Source: Segatella paludivivens DSM 17968 = JCM 13650 (lineage in GTDB: Bacteria > Bacteroidota > Bacteroidia > Bacteroidales > Bacteroidaceae). Taken from it: a stretch of DNA of 64,000 nucleotides. This document shows positions 8,816-16,955 of the stretch, one piece after another (position 1 is the first letter of the stretch; the number at the start of each line of letters is the position of its first letter). The notes under the pieces are model-generated. The model saw only the letters and a program-made list of their open reading frames with translations. It was not told the origin of the DNA and made no database searches. Location: contig NZ_KB890630.1 in assembly GCF_000373185.1 (NCBI RefSeq), positions 1-64,000 of the forward strand. Direction: 5' to 3'. The position numbers and the translations under genes are program-made.

Positions 8816-9502
8816 TTATTTTATTATGTATACAAGAGTAACCCCAGTGCCCGTAGGCAATACGGTATTTCCTGTAAAGTCACCTTCTTTATAAGGAGAA
8901 TCTCCCTCTCGAAATCTTTCAAATTTAGTGCGAACATAGTCTGCACCCAAAGAGAACTCAATGCTACAACGATTAGTTAGTATGAGATTATATCCAACGC
9001 TAATTCCAGCACCGACAAAATGACCTTGTCTGTGCTTACCATACAATCCATAAGCGTGCAAATTATCGACATTAAAGCCGCCTGTAATCATGTTAATTCC
9101 AACAAACGGTCCTGTGTATTTACGATGAAACCAATACTTTACTTCTGGTTGGAAAGAAAAATTCTTCCACTTTTTATTTCCATATTTTATCGGGTTATAA
9201 GTACACATAATACCGGCTGAGAAATGCTTTTCTACAGCAACTTCACAACCTAAAGAAGGAACAGACAAAACATCATAAAGCATATTAGTTTTCAAGGCAA
9301 AATTTTGCGCTTTGGTATTAGAAGGTATCAAGATAAGCATTACAAAAATAGGCATGAAAAGACGCAAACCATTGTTTTTGCAAGTACCTAAGTATCTTAC
9401 AATCCTAATGTTTGCGAGTAACGGATATCGTCTAATGCATGAATTGATAGGATTGAATAATCTCCACCTATTCTGTAGTTTCACATCAAGAATAAAACTC
9501 AT
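8816..9502 (-). CDS. DUF3575 outer-membrane barrel protein, first gene of fimbrial operon
   Basis: Up to 228 residues. From about residue 67 the sequence is a small outer-membrane beta-barrel of the DUF3575 type: ALKTNMLYDVLSVPSLGCEV, then FQPEVKYWFHRKYTGPFVGI and GHFVGAGISVGYNLIL. The start is uncertain. The ATG at 9502 puts about 45 residues ahead of the hydrophobic signal (MPIFVMLILIPSNTKAQ); an internal TTG or ATG just before the signal would give a normal exported protein. Homologues often sit next to DUF3868 genes in fimbrial loci. A strong promoter lies about 100 bases upstream. Confidence 0.75.
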   Translation of the reverse strand: MSFILDVKLQNRWRLFNPINSCIRRYPLLANIRIVRYLGTCKNNGLRLFMPIFVMLILIPSNTKAQNFALKTNMLYDVLSVPSLGCEVAVEKHFSAGIMCTYNPIKYGNKKWKNFSFQPEVKYWFHRKYTGPFVGINMITGGFNVDNLHAYGLYGKHRQGHFVGAGISVGYNLILTNRCSIEFSLGADYVRTKFERFREGDSPYKEGDFTGNTVLPTGTGVTLVYIIK

Positions 9503-9605
9503 TTACTTATCACTAATAATTATCACTTTATCGAAGAACTCAATCCTACTTGTTCTTGAGCCTGTAATGTAGCCCTTACTTTTGCTACCATCTTTAATAT
9601 CTGTG

Positions 9606-9637
9606 CAAAGATATAAACATTTTTTTGTTACAGCAAA
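9606..9637 (-). promoter_or_regulatory. Promoter of the fimbrial operon
   Basis: On the minus strand: TTTG (9634-9637), 20-base spacer, TATCTTTG (9606-9613). This is a full match to the Bacteroidota -33/-7 consensus. Transcription would begin near 9600, giving a leader of about 100 nt before the ATG at 9502, or longer if the barrel gene starts further in. Confidence 0.75.
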
Positions 9638-9894
9638 ATAATCAGACCTTTTAACTAAAAATATCAATTATTATAGTCAAATCAATGCTATTTTAGCAAA
9701 AATAGACTTTTTTACGTCTACAAAGACTTCTTTTTTGTTAACAAAGCCAAATGAAAACGAAACAATTAACAAAAAATATAATTATACCAATAAGATAAAA
9801 ACGACAAAAAAAGCAAATCTATCGTTTTTCAAGCATAATGATTTCAATATTATTAGATAATATGAATCATCGCATAACAAATAAATAAATTCAT

Positions 9895-9925
9895 TTTGTT
9901 CTCTGCAAGATTTGACCTATCTTTG
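9895..9925 (+). promoter_or_regulatory. Promoter of the GH97 gene
   Basis: TTTG (9895-9898), 19-base spacer, TATCTTTG (9918-9925). Full consensus match. Expected start near 9932, with a leader of about 80 nt to the ATG at 10013. Confidence 0.75.
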
Positions 9926-10012
9926 CAATGGATAAATTATACATAGTATAAAATTCTAACAAATTAGATATTATACTTTTGTTTGCATGAAAATATATTT
10001 AAATACAATAAC

Positions 10013-11986
10013 ATGAAGAGAGCAACTTTAATCTCATTGGCTTTATTGTCAGTTACAATAGCCTTTGCAGATAACCACATCGTAAGTTCACCAGACGGCA
10101 AACTAAAAGTCGATATTAACGATGACGGCGGACTAGCAACTTACGCAGTAAATTACAATGGAACGGAAATATTGTCACGTTCTACTTTGGGACTAAGTGC
10201 CAATTATGGTGACTTTACCAAGAATTTGAAAATTGTAAAGGCTGAAGAATCTACAGTCAATAAAAGCTATGACATGACTCGAATTAAAAAGAGTCACATA
10301 GAATATAAAGCTAACCAGATTACTCTTGATCTTGTTAACGCTGATAATCTACCTATGCAGATAACATTTGATGTGTCAAACAATGATATCGCTTTCAGAT
10401 ACTCTTTACCACGCCCAAAACAAGATAATCCTAAGGCTGCTATTATATATAAAGAGGTGAGCGGATTCAACTTCCCTTCACAAACAAGAACATTCCTTTC
10501 TCCACAAATAACACCTATGACAGGATGGGAACGTACTAAACCTAGTTATGAAGAAGAATACAGACCTGACTCTAAGTTAACTGATCCATCACAATATGGT
10601 GTTGGCTATACATTCCCATGCTTGTATCGCATCCCTAATGCAAAAGGAAACAACTGGGTACTAATATCAGAAACTGGAGTAACAGGAGAATACCCTGGCA
10701 GCAGACTTTCTGAATATGAAGCAGGAAAAGGCTTCACTGTTACATATCCACAAAAGGGAGAAGCTAATGGAATTGGAAGTGAATATGCAGCAATTTCACT
10801 TCCTGGGAATACTCCTTGGCGCACAATTACTGTAGGTAATTCTTTGAAACCTATTGTGGAGACTACAATTCCTTACGATGTTGTAGACCCTATGTATCAA
10901 ACAAAATATGATTATAAACCAGGAAGATATACATGGAGTTGGCTTATTTGGCAAGATAATAGTGTTAACTACGATGACCAAGTAGCATTTATTGATGTTT
11001 CAGCAAAGATGGGCTACGAATACGTGCTTGTTGACGGATTCTGGGACACACAGATTGGCAGAGACAGAATGGAAAAACTATCTGCATATGCACAAAGTAA
11101 AGGTGTGCATCTTTTGTTATGGTATAACAGTAACGGTTTTGAAAACGATGCTCCACAAACCCCACGCAACGTGATGAGCAATTCAATAGCCAGAAAGAAA
11201 GACATGGCTTGGATGCAGAAGATTGGTGTCAAAGGAATTAAGGTAGATTTCTTCGGTGGAGACAAACAACACACCATGCAACTTTATGAAGATATCCTAA
11301 GTGATGCCAATGATTATGGTATTCAAGTAATATTCCACGGGTGTACAATTCCTAGAGGTTGGGAACGCATGTATCCAAACTATGTTGCCAGTGAAGCTGC
11401 CCTTGCAAGTGAGAATGTTTACTTCTCAGATTATCACGCAAAGAAAGAAGGCTTTGAAATGAACATGTATCCATATACAAGAAATGCGGTTGCAAGTTTT
11501 GATTGGGGTGGCGTTATCATGAACAAATATATGAGTAAGGATAACAAGAGCCGTCATCAAAGATATACTGGTGACATATTTGAAATGGCAACTGCCATCA
11601 CAAATCAGACAAGTGTAAACTGTGTTGAGGTAACACCAAACGTAGTAGATTCATTACCTGATTTTGAAAAAGAATGGCTCAAACAAATCCCTACAACATG
11701 GAATGAGGTCAAATTCCTTGACGGTTATCCTTCAAAATACACAGTAATAGCACGCAAGACCGGTGATAAATGGTATGTAGGTGGTATTAATGGTACCGAC
11801 AAACCTATAACAGTAACATTGAATCTTGACATGTTTGCAGGAAAGACCGTAAAACTATATGCTGACGCAAACAAGAAACAAGGTGAGCTATGGTCTACAC
11901 CTAGTGTAAAGAATATAAAGATAAGCAAAAACGGAAAGATAAAAATGACGATTGCTCCAATGGGTGGCATCATCGTCAACGAATAA
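10013..11986 (+). CDS. Glycoside hydrolase family 97 (probable retaining alpha-galactosidase branch)
   Basis: 657 residues. The ATG at 10013 starts the signal peptide (MKRATLISLALLSVTIAFA), so the protein is exported to the periplasm or cell surface. Order: N-terminal beta-sandwich (about 20-280), catalytic (beta/alpha)8 barrel (about 290-570), C-terminal beta domain ending in IAPMGGIIVNE, which is the standard GH97 layout. GVKGIKVDFFGG places Asp412 where the retaining GH97 branch has its nucleophile. Glu461 in ASEAAL is the likely acid/base. Inverting SusB-like members have a Glu-based calcium-assisted arrangement instead. I therefore favour alpha-galactosidase over alpha-glucosidase, from motif position only. 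Single-gene unit with its own promoter and terminator. Confidence 0.88.
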   Translation: MKRATLISLALLSVTIAFADNHIVSSPDGKLKVDINDDGGLATYAVNYNGTEILSRSTLGLSANYGDFTKNLKIVKAEESTVNKSYDMTRIKKSHIEYKANQITLDLVNADNLPMQITFDVSNNDIAFRYSLPRPKQDNPKAAIIYKEVSGFNFPSQTRTFLSPQITPMTGWERTKPSYEEEYRPDSKLTDPSQYGVGYTFPCLYRIPNAKGNNWVLISETGVTGEYPGSRLSEYEAGKGFTVTYPQKGEANGIGSEYAAISLPGNTPWRTITVGNSLKPIVETTIPYDVVDPMYQTKYDYKPGRYTWSWLIWQDNSVNYDDQVAFIDVSAKMGYEYVLVDGFWDTQIGRDRMEKLSAYAQSKGVHLLLWYNSNGFENDAPQTPRNVMSNSIARKKDMAWMQKIGVKGIKVDFFGGDKQHTMQLYEDILSDANDYGIQVIFHGCTIPRGWERMYPNYVASEAALASENVYFSDYHAKKEGFEMNMYPYTRNAVASFDWGGVIMNKYMSKDNKSRHQRYTGDIFEMATAITNQTSVNCVEVTPNVVDSLPDFEKEWLKQIPTTWNEVKFLDGYPSKYTVIARKTGDKWYVGGINGTDKPITVTLNLDMFAGKTVKLYADANKKQGELWSTPSVKNIKISKNGKIKMTIAPMGGIIVNE

Positions 11987-11990
11987 TAAT

Positions 11991-12031
11991 AATAATAATC
12001 CCGGGTTCAAAACGAATCCGGGATTATTATT
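11991..12031. terminator. Bidirectional terminator between GH97 and the NagB-like gene
   Basis: An 18-base arm (11991-12008) pairs with 12014-12031 around the loop AAAAC. The core CCCGGGTTC/GAATCCGGG has one G-T wobble and is flanked by AATAATAAT/ATTATTATT. It lies between convergent stop codons and can serve both strands. Confidence 0.85.
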
Positions 12032-12034
12032 TTA

Positions 12035-14026
12035 TCACAGCAGTTTATACTCAACAAAGGCTTCCATAGCCTCATAACATGCTAAACCTAAATCATCATA
12101 TAATTTAGCAGTCGCTCTATTACGATCCTCTGCACGTTGCCAGAATAGACGTTCGTCATTTCCTAAGAAAGGTGCACTTTCCATCTGTGAACTATGCTTC
12201 AATATTGCATTACGCTTTGCACGCAACTCCTCTGGACTCATTGGAACACACATTTCTATGTTCTCAATTTCCCATTCTGCCCATGCTCCACGATACATCC
12301 ATACACGACAGTCTTTAAGCCATTCTGCACCATCCTCTTTTTCTAAATCAAGTGCAGCCAATACAGCATCTGTGCACTTTCTGTGAGTTCCATGCGGATC
12401 AGCAAGATCACCGGCAACATATATCTGATGTGGTTTGACCTCTTTTAATAGAGCACGCACAATTTCTACATCCTTTTCTGTCATCGGCAACTTTTCTATC
12501 TTTCCGCTTTCATAAAAAGGAAGGTCAAGAAAATGCACATTATCTAGCGGTATGTGATTAAACGTACATGCAGTACGAGCCTCACCACGGCGAATCAACC
12601 CTTTTATCGTTCTTACTTCTACAGTATCAATCTCACCGTCTTTCTTGTCTGCTAGAAATTCCTTTATCTCCTTATACATCTTTGTGATAGTGGTATCTTC
12701 ACTGTTTATAAACAACTGGTTGAAGCCGTTTATGAAATGCATGAATCTTGTCACTTCCTCATCACCTACAGCAATATTTCCACTAGTCTCATAAGCAAGA
12801 TGTACCTCATGATTCTGCTGCACTAGTCGTCTGATTGTACCTCCCATGGAAATAACATCATCATCAGGATGTGGTGAGAACACGATCACCTTCTTTGGAT
12901 ATGGATTGGCACGTTCCGGTCGAGACGTATCATCAGCATCAGGTTTACCTCCTGGCCATCCTGTGATAGTATGCTGAAGGTCGTTAAATATCTTTATGTT
13001 AGCATTATAAGCAGAACCATACAATGCAAGAAGTTCTGACAAGCCATTTTCGTTATAATCCTTATTGGTAAGTTTCAGAATTGGTTTATGAAGTTTTTGG
13101 CACAACCAAGTAAGAGCAGCACGTATCAGTTTATCCGTCCATTTGCAATTTGTTACCAACCACGGATGAACTATACGTGTAAGTTTTGCCGCCGCAGCAA
13201 GGTCTATCACCACATGAGCATCGTTGTGCGTCTGCAAGAATGAGGCAGGTATCGACTCTGCGATAGGACCTTCCACAGTCTGCTGAATAATATCTGCCTT
13301 TTCTTCGCCCCATGCAGTAAGGAATATCTTGCGTGCAGAAAGGATTGTGGCGATACCCATTGTTATAGAGCACGGCGGTACAGGCTCCTGAGTTCCAAAA
13401 CTCATCGTCATTTCTTCACGGCTTGTTGCGTCTATCAGCATCAGTCGTGATGTTGTTGTTAGTCCTGAACCAGGTTCATTTGTGGCAATATTACCAATTC
13501 TTCCTATACCAAGAAGTATCACATCTATACCACCGCAGTTCCTTATATTCTCTTCATACAAACGACATTGCTCCAACACTTTATCCTGTGGAGTTGTACC
13601 GTCTGGAGAAAATATGTTTTCAGGTTTCACGTCAACATGATCAAGTAACATATCATGCAACTGCGCTATGGCACTGTGTGAACTCTTTGCGCTTTGTGGG
13701 AAATACTCATAAGAGTTGAACACGATTACATTACTGAAACTAAGTTCGTGTTTCTCATATCTTGAAATCAGTTCATCATATACTGGAACAAGAGACTTAC
13801 CTGTACCAAGTCCCAACACACATTTACGTCCTTCGCTAGCATGATTAGAAATAATTCTCGCTATCTCATCGGCGATATTGCAAGCACCTTCTTCGACTTT
13901 GGGAAATATGTCTGTGGGAATTTTCTCACAGCGTGTAATCTCCGAACGTTCTACAGCGGTGCTAGGACGATAAAATTCCTCAGGCACCTTGTTTAATACT
14001 ATTTGTGAACTTAGACTTAATTTCAT
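12035..14026 (-). CDS. Degenerate NagB-like domain fused to PIG-L (LmbE) deacetylase
   Basis: 663 residues in two domains. The N-terminal half (about 40-340) is clearly homologous to glucosamine-6-phosphate deaminase, but key positions differ. Where NagB has FNMDEY this protein has FNSYEY (103-108), so the catalytic Asp is Tyr106. Where NagB has DGHIAFNEP it has IGNIATNEP (about 178-186), losing the Asp and the His. It is probably not a deaminase. The C-terminal half (about 375-640) is a PIG-L/LmbE zinc deacetylase with the motif intact: [13 protein letters not shown] near 385 and HGTH near 546. It probably removes an acetyl group from an amino sugar or conjugate, with the N-terminal half binding a sugar phosphate (inference). 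Its ATG overlaps the nagB stop by four bases (ATGA), so the two are translationally coupled. Confidence 0.88.
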   Translation of the reverse strand: MKLSLSSQIVLNKVPEEFYRPSTAVERSEITRCEKIPTDIFPKVEEGACNIADEIARIISNHASEGRKCVLGLGTGKSLVPVYDELISRYEKHELSFSNVIVFNSYEYFPQSAKSSHSAIAQLHDMLLDHVDVKPENIFSPDGTTPQDKVLEQCRLYEENIRNCGGIDVILLGIGRIGNIATNEPGSGLTTTSRLMLIDATSREEMTMSFGTQEPVPPCSITMGIATILSARKIFLTAWGEEKADIIQQTVEGPIAESIPASFLQTHNDAHVVIDLAAAAKLTRIVHPWLVTNCKWTDKLIRAALTWLCQKLHKPILKLTNKDYNENGLSELLALYGSAYNANIKIFNDLQHTITGWPGGKPDADDTSRPERANPYPKKVIVFSPHPDDDVISMGGTIRRLVQQNHEVHLAYETSGNIAVGDEEVTRFMHFINGFNQLFINSEDTTITKMYKEIKEFLADKKDGEIDTVEVRTIKGLIRRGEARTACTFNHIPLDNVHFLDLPFYESGKIEKLPMTEKDVEIVRALLKEVKPHQIYVAGDLADPHGTHRKCTDAVLAALDLEKEDGAEWLKDCRVWMYRGAWAEWEIENIEMCVPMSPEELRAKRNAILKHSSQMESAPFLGNDERLFWQRAEDRNRATAKLYDDLGLACYEAMEAFVEYKLL

Positions 14027-14808
14027 AATCCTTCTATATCCTTAAAATAACGATATGTTCCTACTTTCAATTCGTCTGTTGCAGCTTCATCGCATACGAT
14101 GATACCGTGCTGATGCATCTGTAATGCAGATATTGTAAACATCTGGCTTACTCCGCCTTCTACTACAGCCTGCAAAGCTCGTGCCTTAGCGTGACCATTC
14201 ACAAGAACCATAACCTCACGTGCATCCATAACCGTACCCACTCCTACTGTCAGAGCATAAGCAGGAACTTTATTCATATCGTTTCCGAAGAAGCGACTGT
14301 TTACAATTCGTGTTTCTTTTGTCAGTGTTTTTTGTCGTGTACGTGAACTCAATGAAGACCCTGGTTCGTTGAACGCGATGTGTCCATCAACACCTACTCC
14401 ACCTATAAACAGATCTATACCGCCAGCTTCTTCTATCAGCTTTTCATAGTTGACGCATTCAGCCTCCAAGTCAGCAGCATTACCGTTAAGGATATGAATA
14501 TTTTCATTCGGACAGTCGATATGCTTAAACAAATTATTATGCATAAAAGAATGATAACTCTCTGGATGTTCCACCGGCAGCCCCACATATTCGTCCATAT
14601 TGAACGTAACTACATTTTTGAAAGAAACTCTCATTTCATTATATGCCTGAATAAGTTTCTTATACATACCGATAGGCGAAGACCCAGTAGGAAGTCCCAA
14701 CACAAACTTTTTTTGCGGTGTTGGGTTAAAGTCATTAATTCGTTTAATGACATGTTCGGCAGCCCATTCCGCCAACTGTTCGTAATCTTTTTCTATAATT
14801 AATCTCAT
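14023..14808 (-). CDS. nagB: Glucosamine-6-phosphate deaminase
   Basis: 261 residues (E. coli NagB is 266). Converts glucosamine 6-phosphate to fructose 6-phosphate plus ammonia in the cytoplasm. Motifs: [16 protein letters not shown] (sugar-phosphate loop), [10 protein letters not shown] with the catalytic Asp, and [15 protein letters not shown] with the Asp, His and Glu. All catalytic residues are present, unlike the downstream fused copy. The ATG at 14808 starts at MRLII, matching the usual family start; an upstream start would add 16 unconserved residues. First gene of a two-gene operon. Confidence 0.95.
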   Translation of the reverse strand: MRLIIEKDYEQLAEWAAEHVIKRINDFNPTPQKKFVLGLPTGSSPIGMYKKLIQAYNEMRVSFKNVVTFNMDEYVGLPVEHPESYHSFMHNNLFKHIDCPNENIHILNGNAADLEAECVNYEKLIEEAGGIDLFIGGVGVDGHIAFNEPGSSLSSRTRQKTLTKETRIVNSRFFGNDMNKVPAYALTVGVGTVMDAREVMVLVNGHAKARALQAVVEGGVSQMFTISALQMHQHGIIVCDEAATDELKVGTYRYFKDIEGL

Positions 14809-14845
14809 GCGCAATATGTTGGTTAGATTATCTATATTGATATTG

Positions 14846-14876
14846 CAAATATACAAAAAACGAGCCTATAAGCAAA
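14846..14876 (-). promoter_or_regulatory. Promoter of the nagB operon
   Basis: Minus strand: TTTG (14873-14876), 19-base spacer, TATATTTG (14846-14853). Full consensus. The -7 element lies 38 bases before the nagB ATG. Confidence 0.75.
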
Positions 14877-15065
14877 ATAAAACACCGCTATATTTTTCTA
14901 TAGTTGATACATTTACCACCATTTCCAACAAATACACACGGTAATTATCTAGATATGCAAGTACTTTCCTAATCTGATTATATACATCACGCCTTTATTT
15001 GAAGAACCACATCCAAACTATTATCATAAATAAAAAACTTTTTTTTGTTCAATATCTCAAAATAT

Positions 15066-15179
15066 CCTCCACCAGTAAGATAAACAATTATAAATCAACT
15101 CTTTAGCAGTGGAGGATAGTGGAAGATAACCTCCACCGACAAAGCATTGCATATCAGTATATTAGATTAACAGTGGAGG
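15066..15179. repeat. Four alternating CCTCCAC / GTGGAGG elements
   Basis: Exact 7-mers at 15066-15072 (CCTCCAC), 15109-15115 (GTGGAGG), 15130-15136 (CCTCCAC) and 15173-15179 (GTGGAGG), with a near copy GTGGAAG at 15119-15125. They stand out as GC-rich in an AT-rich spacer. The inner pair can form a hairpin and the outer pair can enclose it. It could be a structured RNA, operators, or a small repeat element. Confidence 0.7.
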
Positions 15180-15353
15180 TATTTGAGCTATTTTAAACTT
15201 TTCGGGAATATTTTTATTAAAAAATATTTGTTAGGTAATAAAAAAATCACGCATTTGAGAAGCATCATAATTTTTCTGGTTAAGAAACTTGTATGACATC
15301 ATCAAAAAAATATTAAAAACTTGAAATGTCTCACTTTACAACCTTCATAAATG

Positions 15354-15463
15354 AAAAAAGCTCCGACATCACGTCGGAGCAATTCCTCATTTTTTAAATG
15401 TTTCAGCAGTTTGCTTTATTGTAGTTATGATCTTATTGAAAATCAGTTTTGTGTCTTTTTACA
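15354..15463 (-). ncRNA. Candidate small RNA of about 110 nt
   Basis: A complete minus-strand promoter (15470-15501) and a strong minus-strand terminator (15360-15380 plus T run) lie about 110 bases apart with no convincing gene between. The only minus-strand reading frame inside is a short one that begins just before the terminator. A stable non-coding transcript, or an attenuated leader peptide, is the simplest reading. I do not recognise a known RNA family. Confidence 0.45.
15360..15380 (-). terminator. Terminator of the candidate small RNA
   Basis: GCTCCGAC (15360-15367), loop ATCAC, GTCGGAGC (15373-15380): a perfect 8-bp GC-rich stem. On the minus strand it is followed by six T (plus-strand AAAAAA at 15354-15359). 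Confidence 0.75.
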
Positions 15464-15469
15464 ACGATG

Positions 15470-15501
15470 CAAAGATATACAAAAGATTGATTTAAATCAA
15501 A
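15470..15501 (-). promoter_or_regulatory. Promoter of the candidate small RNA
   Basis: Minus strand: TTTG (15498-15501), 20-base spacer, TATCTTTG (15470-15477). Full consensus, with no protein gene downstream on that strand before nagB. Confidence 0.7.
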
Positions 15502-15654
15502 TGGCTTTCATTTTTTTACGTAAAAAGTTACGTAAACGTTTGCGACGAAATAAGTGTCATCACATAGCACTACTTGTACTTTCTTGTCATCATGATATAC
15601 ACATTATTATAAAAAATAATAGATAGGATTATACTAATTGTCAATCGAATTTAT

Positions 15655-15662
15655 TATTTTTG
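15655..15662 (+). promoter_or_regulatory. -7 element for hflX
   Basis: TATTTTTG lies 27 bases before the hflX ATG. No TTTG at the right -33 spacing; the nearest TTG is only 14 bases away. Confidence 0.4.
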
Positions 15663-15689
15663 CACAATAATTATATACATATACAATTA

Positions 15690-16943
15690 ATGAAAGAATT
15701 AGTTATATCCGAAGTCAAGAACGAGACAGCTATCTTAGTTGGTCTTATCACAAGTAATCAAGATGAATCCAAAACTAAGGAGTATCTTGACGAGCTTGAA
15801 TTTCTTGCAGACACAGCCGGTGCAGTAACGGTTAAAAGGTATACTCAAAGAGTAACCGGACCTAATTCCGTGTCATATGTCGGTAAGGGAAAACTTGAAG
15901 AGATTAAGCAATATATTAAAGACTGCGAAGAGAACGAAGAACCTATCGCCATGGTCATTTTTGATGATGAATTGTCTGCAAAGCAAATGAGAAACATTGA
16001 AAACGAATTGCAGGTTAAGATCCTTGACCGCACATCACTGATACTAGATATATTTGCCATGCGTGCGCAGACGGCAAACGCAAAGACTCAGGTTGAGTTA
16101 GCACAAAACCGCTATATGCTTCCACGACTACAACGTCTTTGGACTCACCTCGAAAGACAGGGAGGTGGTTCCGGTTCAGGTGCTGGTGGTGGAAAAGGTT
16201 CAGTAGGACTTCGCGGACCTGGTGAAACCCAGCTTGAAATGGACCGCCGAATAATTCTACAACGCATAACACTACTTAAGCAGCGTCTGGAAGAAATAGA
16301 TAAGCAGAAGACTACCCAGCGCAAAAACCGCGGACAGATGATACGCGTGGCACTCGTAGGTTATACCAACGTTGGTAAAAGTACGATTATGAACATGCTG
16401 GCAAAGAGCGATGTTTTTGCAGAAAACAAACTTTTCGCTACGTTGGACACAACGGTACGCAAGGTTGTTATTGAAAATCTACCATTTCTTCTTGCAGACA
16501 CCGTTGGATTCATCCGCAAATTACCAACCGACCTAGTAGATTCTTTCAAGAGCACGCTTGACGAGGTAAGAGAGGCAGACATTTTGCTACATATTGTAGA
16601 CATCTCTCATCCTGACTTTGAAGAGCAAATACAGGTGGTTGAGAATACACTCAAAGACCTTGATTGCAGCGAAAAGCCTTCAATGATCATATTTAACAAG
16701 ATAGATAACTATCATTGGCTTGACAAGGAACCAGACGATCTCACTCCTGAGACCAAAGAGAATATAACTCTTGACGAGCTAAAGAAGACATGGATGGCAC
16801 GACTTAACGACAACTGTCTGTTTATAAGTGCTAAGGAGAAGGAAAACGTTGACGAATTCCGTGCTATATTATATAATAAAGTGCGTGAGTTGCATGTACA
16901 AAAGTACCCTTACAATGATTTTCTCTATCCAAAAATAGACTAA
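15690..16943 (+). CDS. hflX: Ribosome-associated GTPase HflX
   Basis: 417 residues. HflX binds the large ribosomal subunit and splits stalled or stress-arrested ribosomes. Order: N-terminal nucleotide-binding HflX domain (about 10-120), a Gly-rich linker GGGSGSGAGGGKGSVGLRGPGETQLE typical of the family (quoted in part: GPGETQLEMDRR), a coiled helix, then the GTPase domain with GYTNVGKST (G1), DTVGFIRKLP (G3), NKID (G4) and ISAKE (G5). The ATG at 15690 (MKELVISEV) is preferred to an upstream in-frame TTG. First gene of a plus-strand run; the next begins 12 bases after its stop. Confidence 0.95.
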   Translation: MKELVISEVKNETAILVGLITSNQDESKTKEYLDELEFLADTAGAVTVKRYTQRVTGPNSVSYVGKGKLEEIKQYIKDCEENEEPIAMVIFDDELSAKQMRNIENELQVKILDRTSLILDIFAMRAQTANAKTQVELAQNRYMLPRLQRLWTHLERQGGGSGSGAGGGKGSVGLRGPGETQLEMDRRIILQRITLLKQRLEEIDKQKTTQRKNRGQMIRVALVGYTNVGKSTIMNMLAKSDVFAENKLFATLDTTVRKVVIENLPFLLADTVGFIRKLPTDLVDSFKSTLDEVREADILLHIVDISHPDFEEQIQVVENTLKDLDCSEKPSMIIFNKIDNYHWLDKEPDDLTPETKENITLDELKKTWMARLNDNCLFISAKEKENVDEFRAILYNKVRELHVQKYPYNDFLYPKID

Positions 16944-16955
16944 CAATCCATAATT

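Larger units (their letters stand above)
9503..10012. other. Divergent intergenic region, fimbrial operon / GH97
   Basis: Very AT-rich, no supported gene. It holds two outward-facing promoters (9606-9637 minus, 9895-9925 plus). A small inverted repeat TAGAC/GTCTA (9703-9707, 9716-9720) lies between them and could be an operator or hairpin. No long inverted repeats marking an invertible promoter were found by eye. Confidence 0.6.
14877..15689. other. Intergenic region, nagB / hflX
   Basis: About 0.8 kb with no supported protein gene. It holds a cluster of four CCTCCAC/GTGGAGG elements (15066-15179), a candidate minus-strand small RNA (15354-15463) with its promoter, and a -7 element for hflX. 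Confidence 0.6.

Noticed and set aside
9503..10012. Invertible promoter between the fimbrial operon and GH97
   Set aside because: Both promoters point outward in fixed positions and only a 5-bp inverted repeat was found between them.
12001..12020. tRNA T-arm-like GGTTCAAAACGAATCC pattern
   Set aside because: It is the core of the terminator between convergent genes; no acceptor, D or anticodon arms around it.
15351..15626. 91-codon open frame on the plus strand
   Set aside because: It runs over the hairpin and promoter of the minus-strand candidate RNA, is Lys/Arg/Ile-rich without any motif, and has no promoter of its own.
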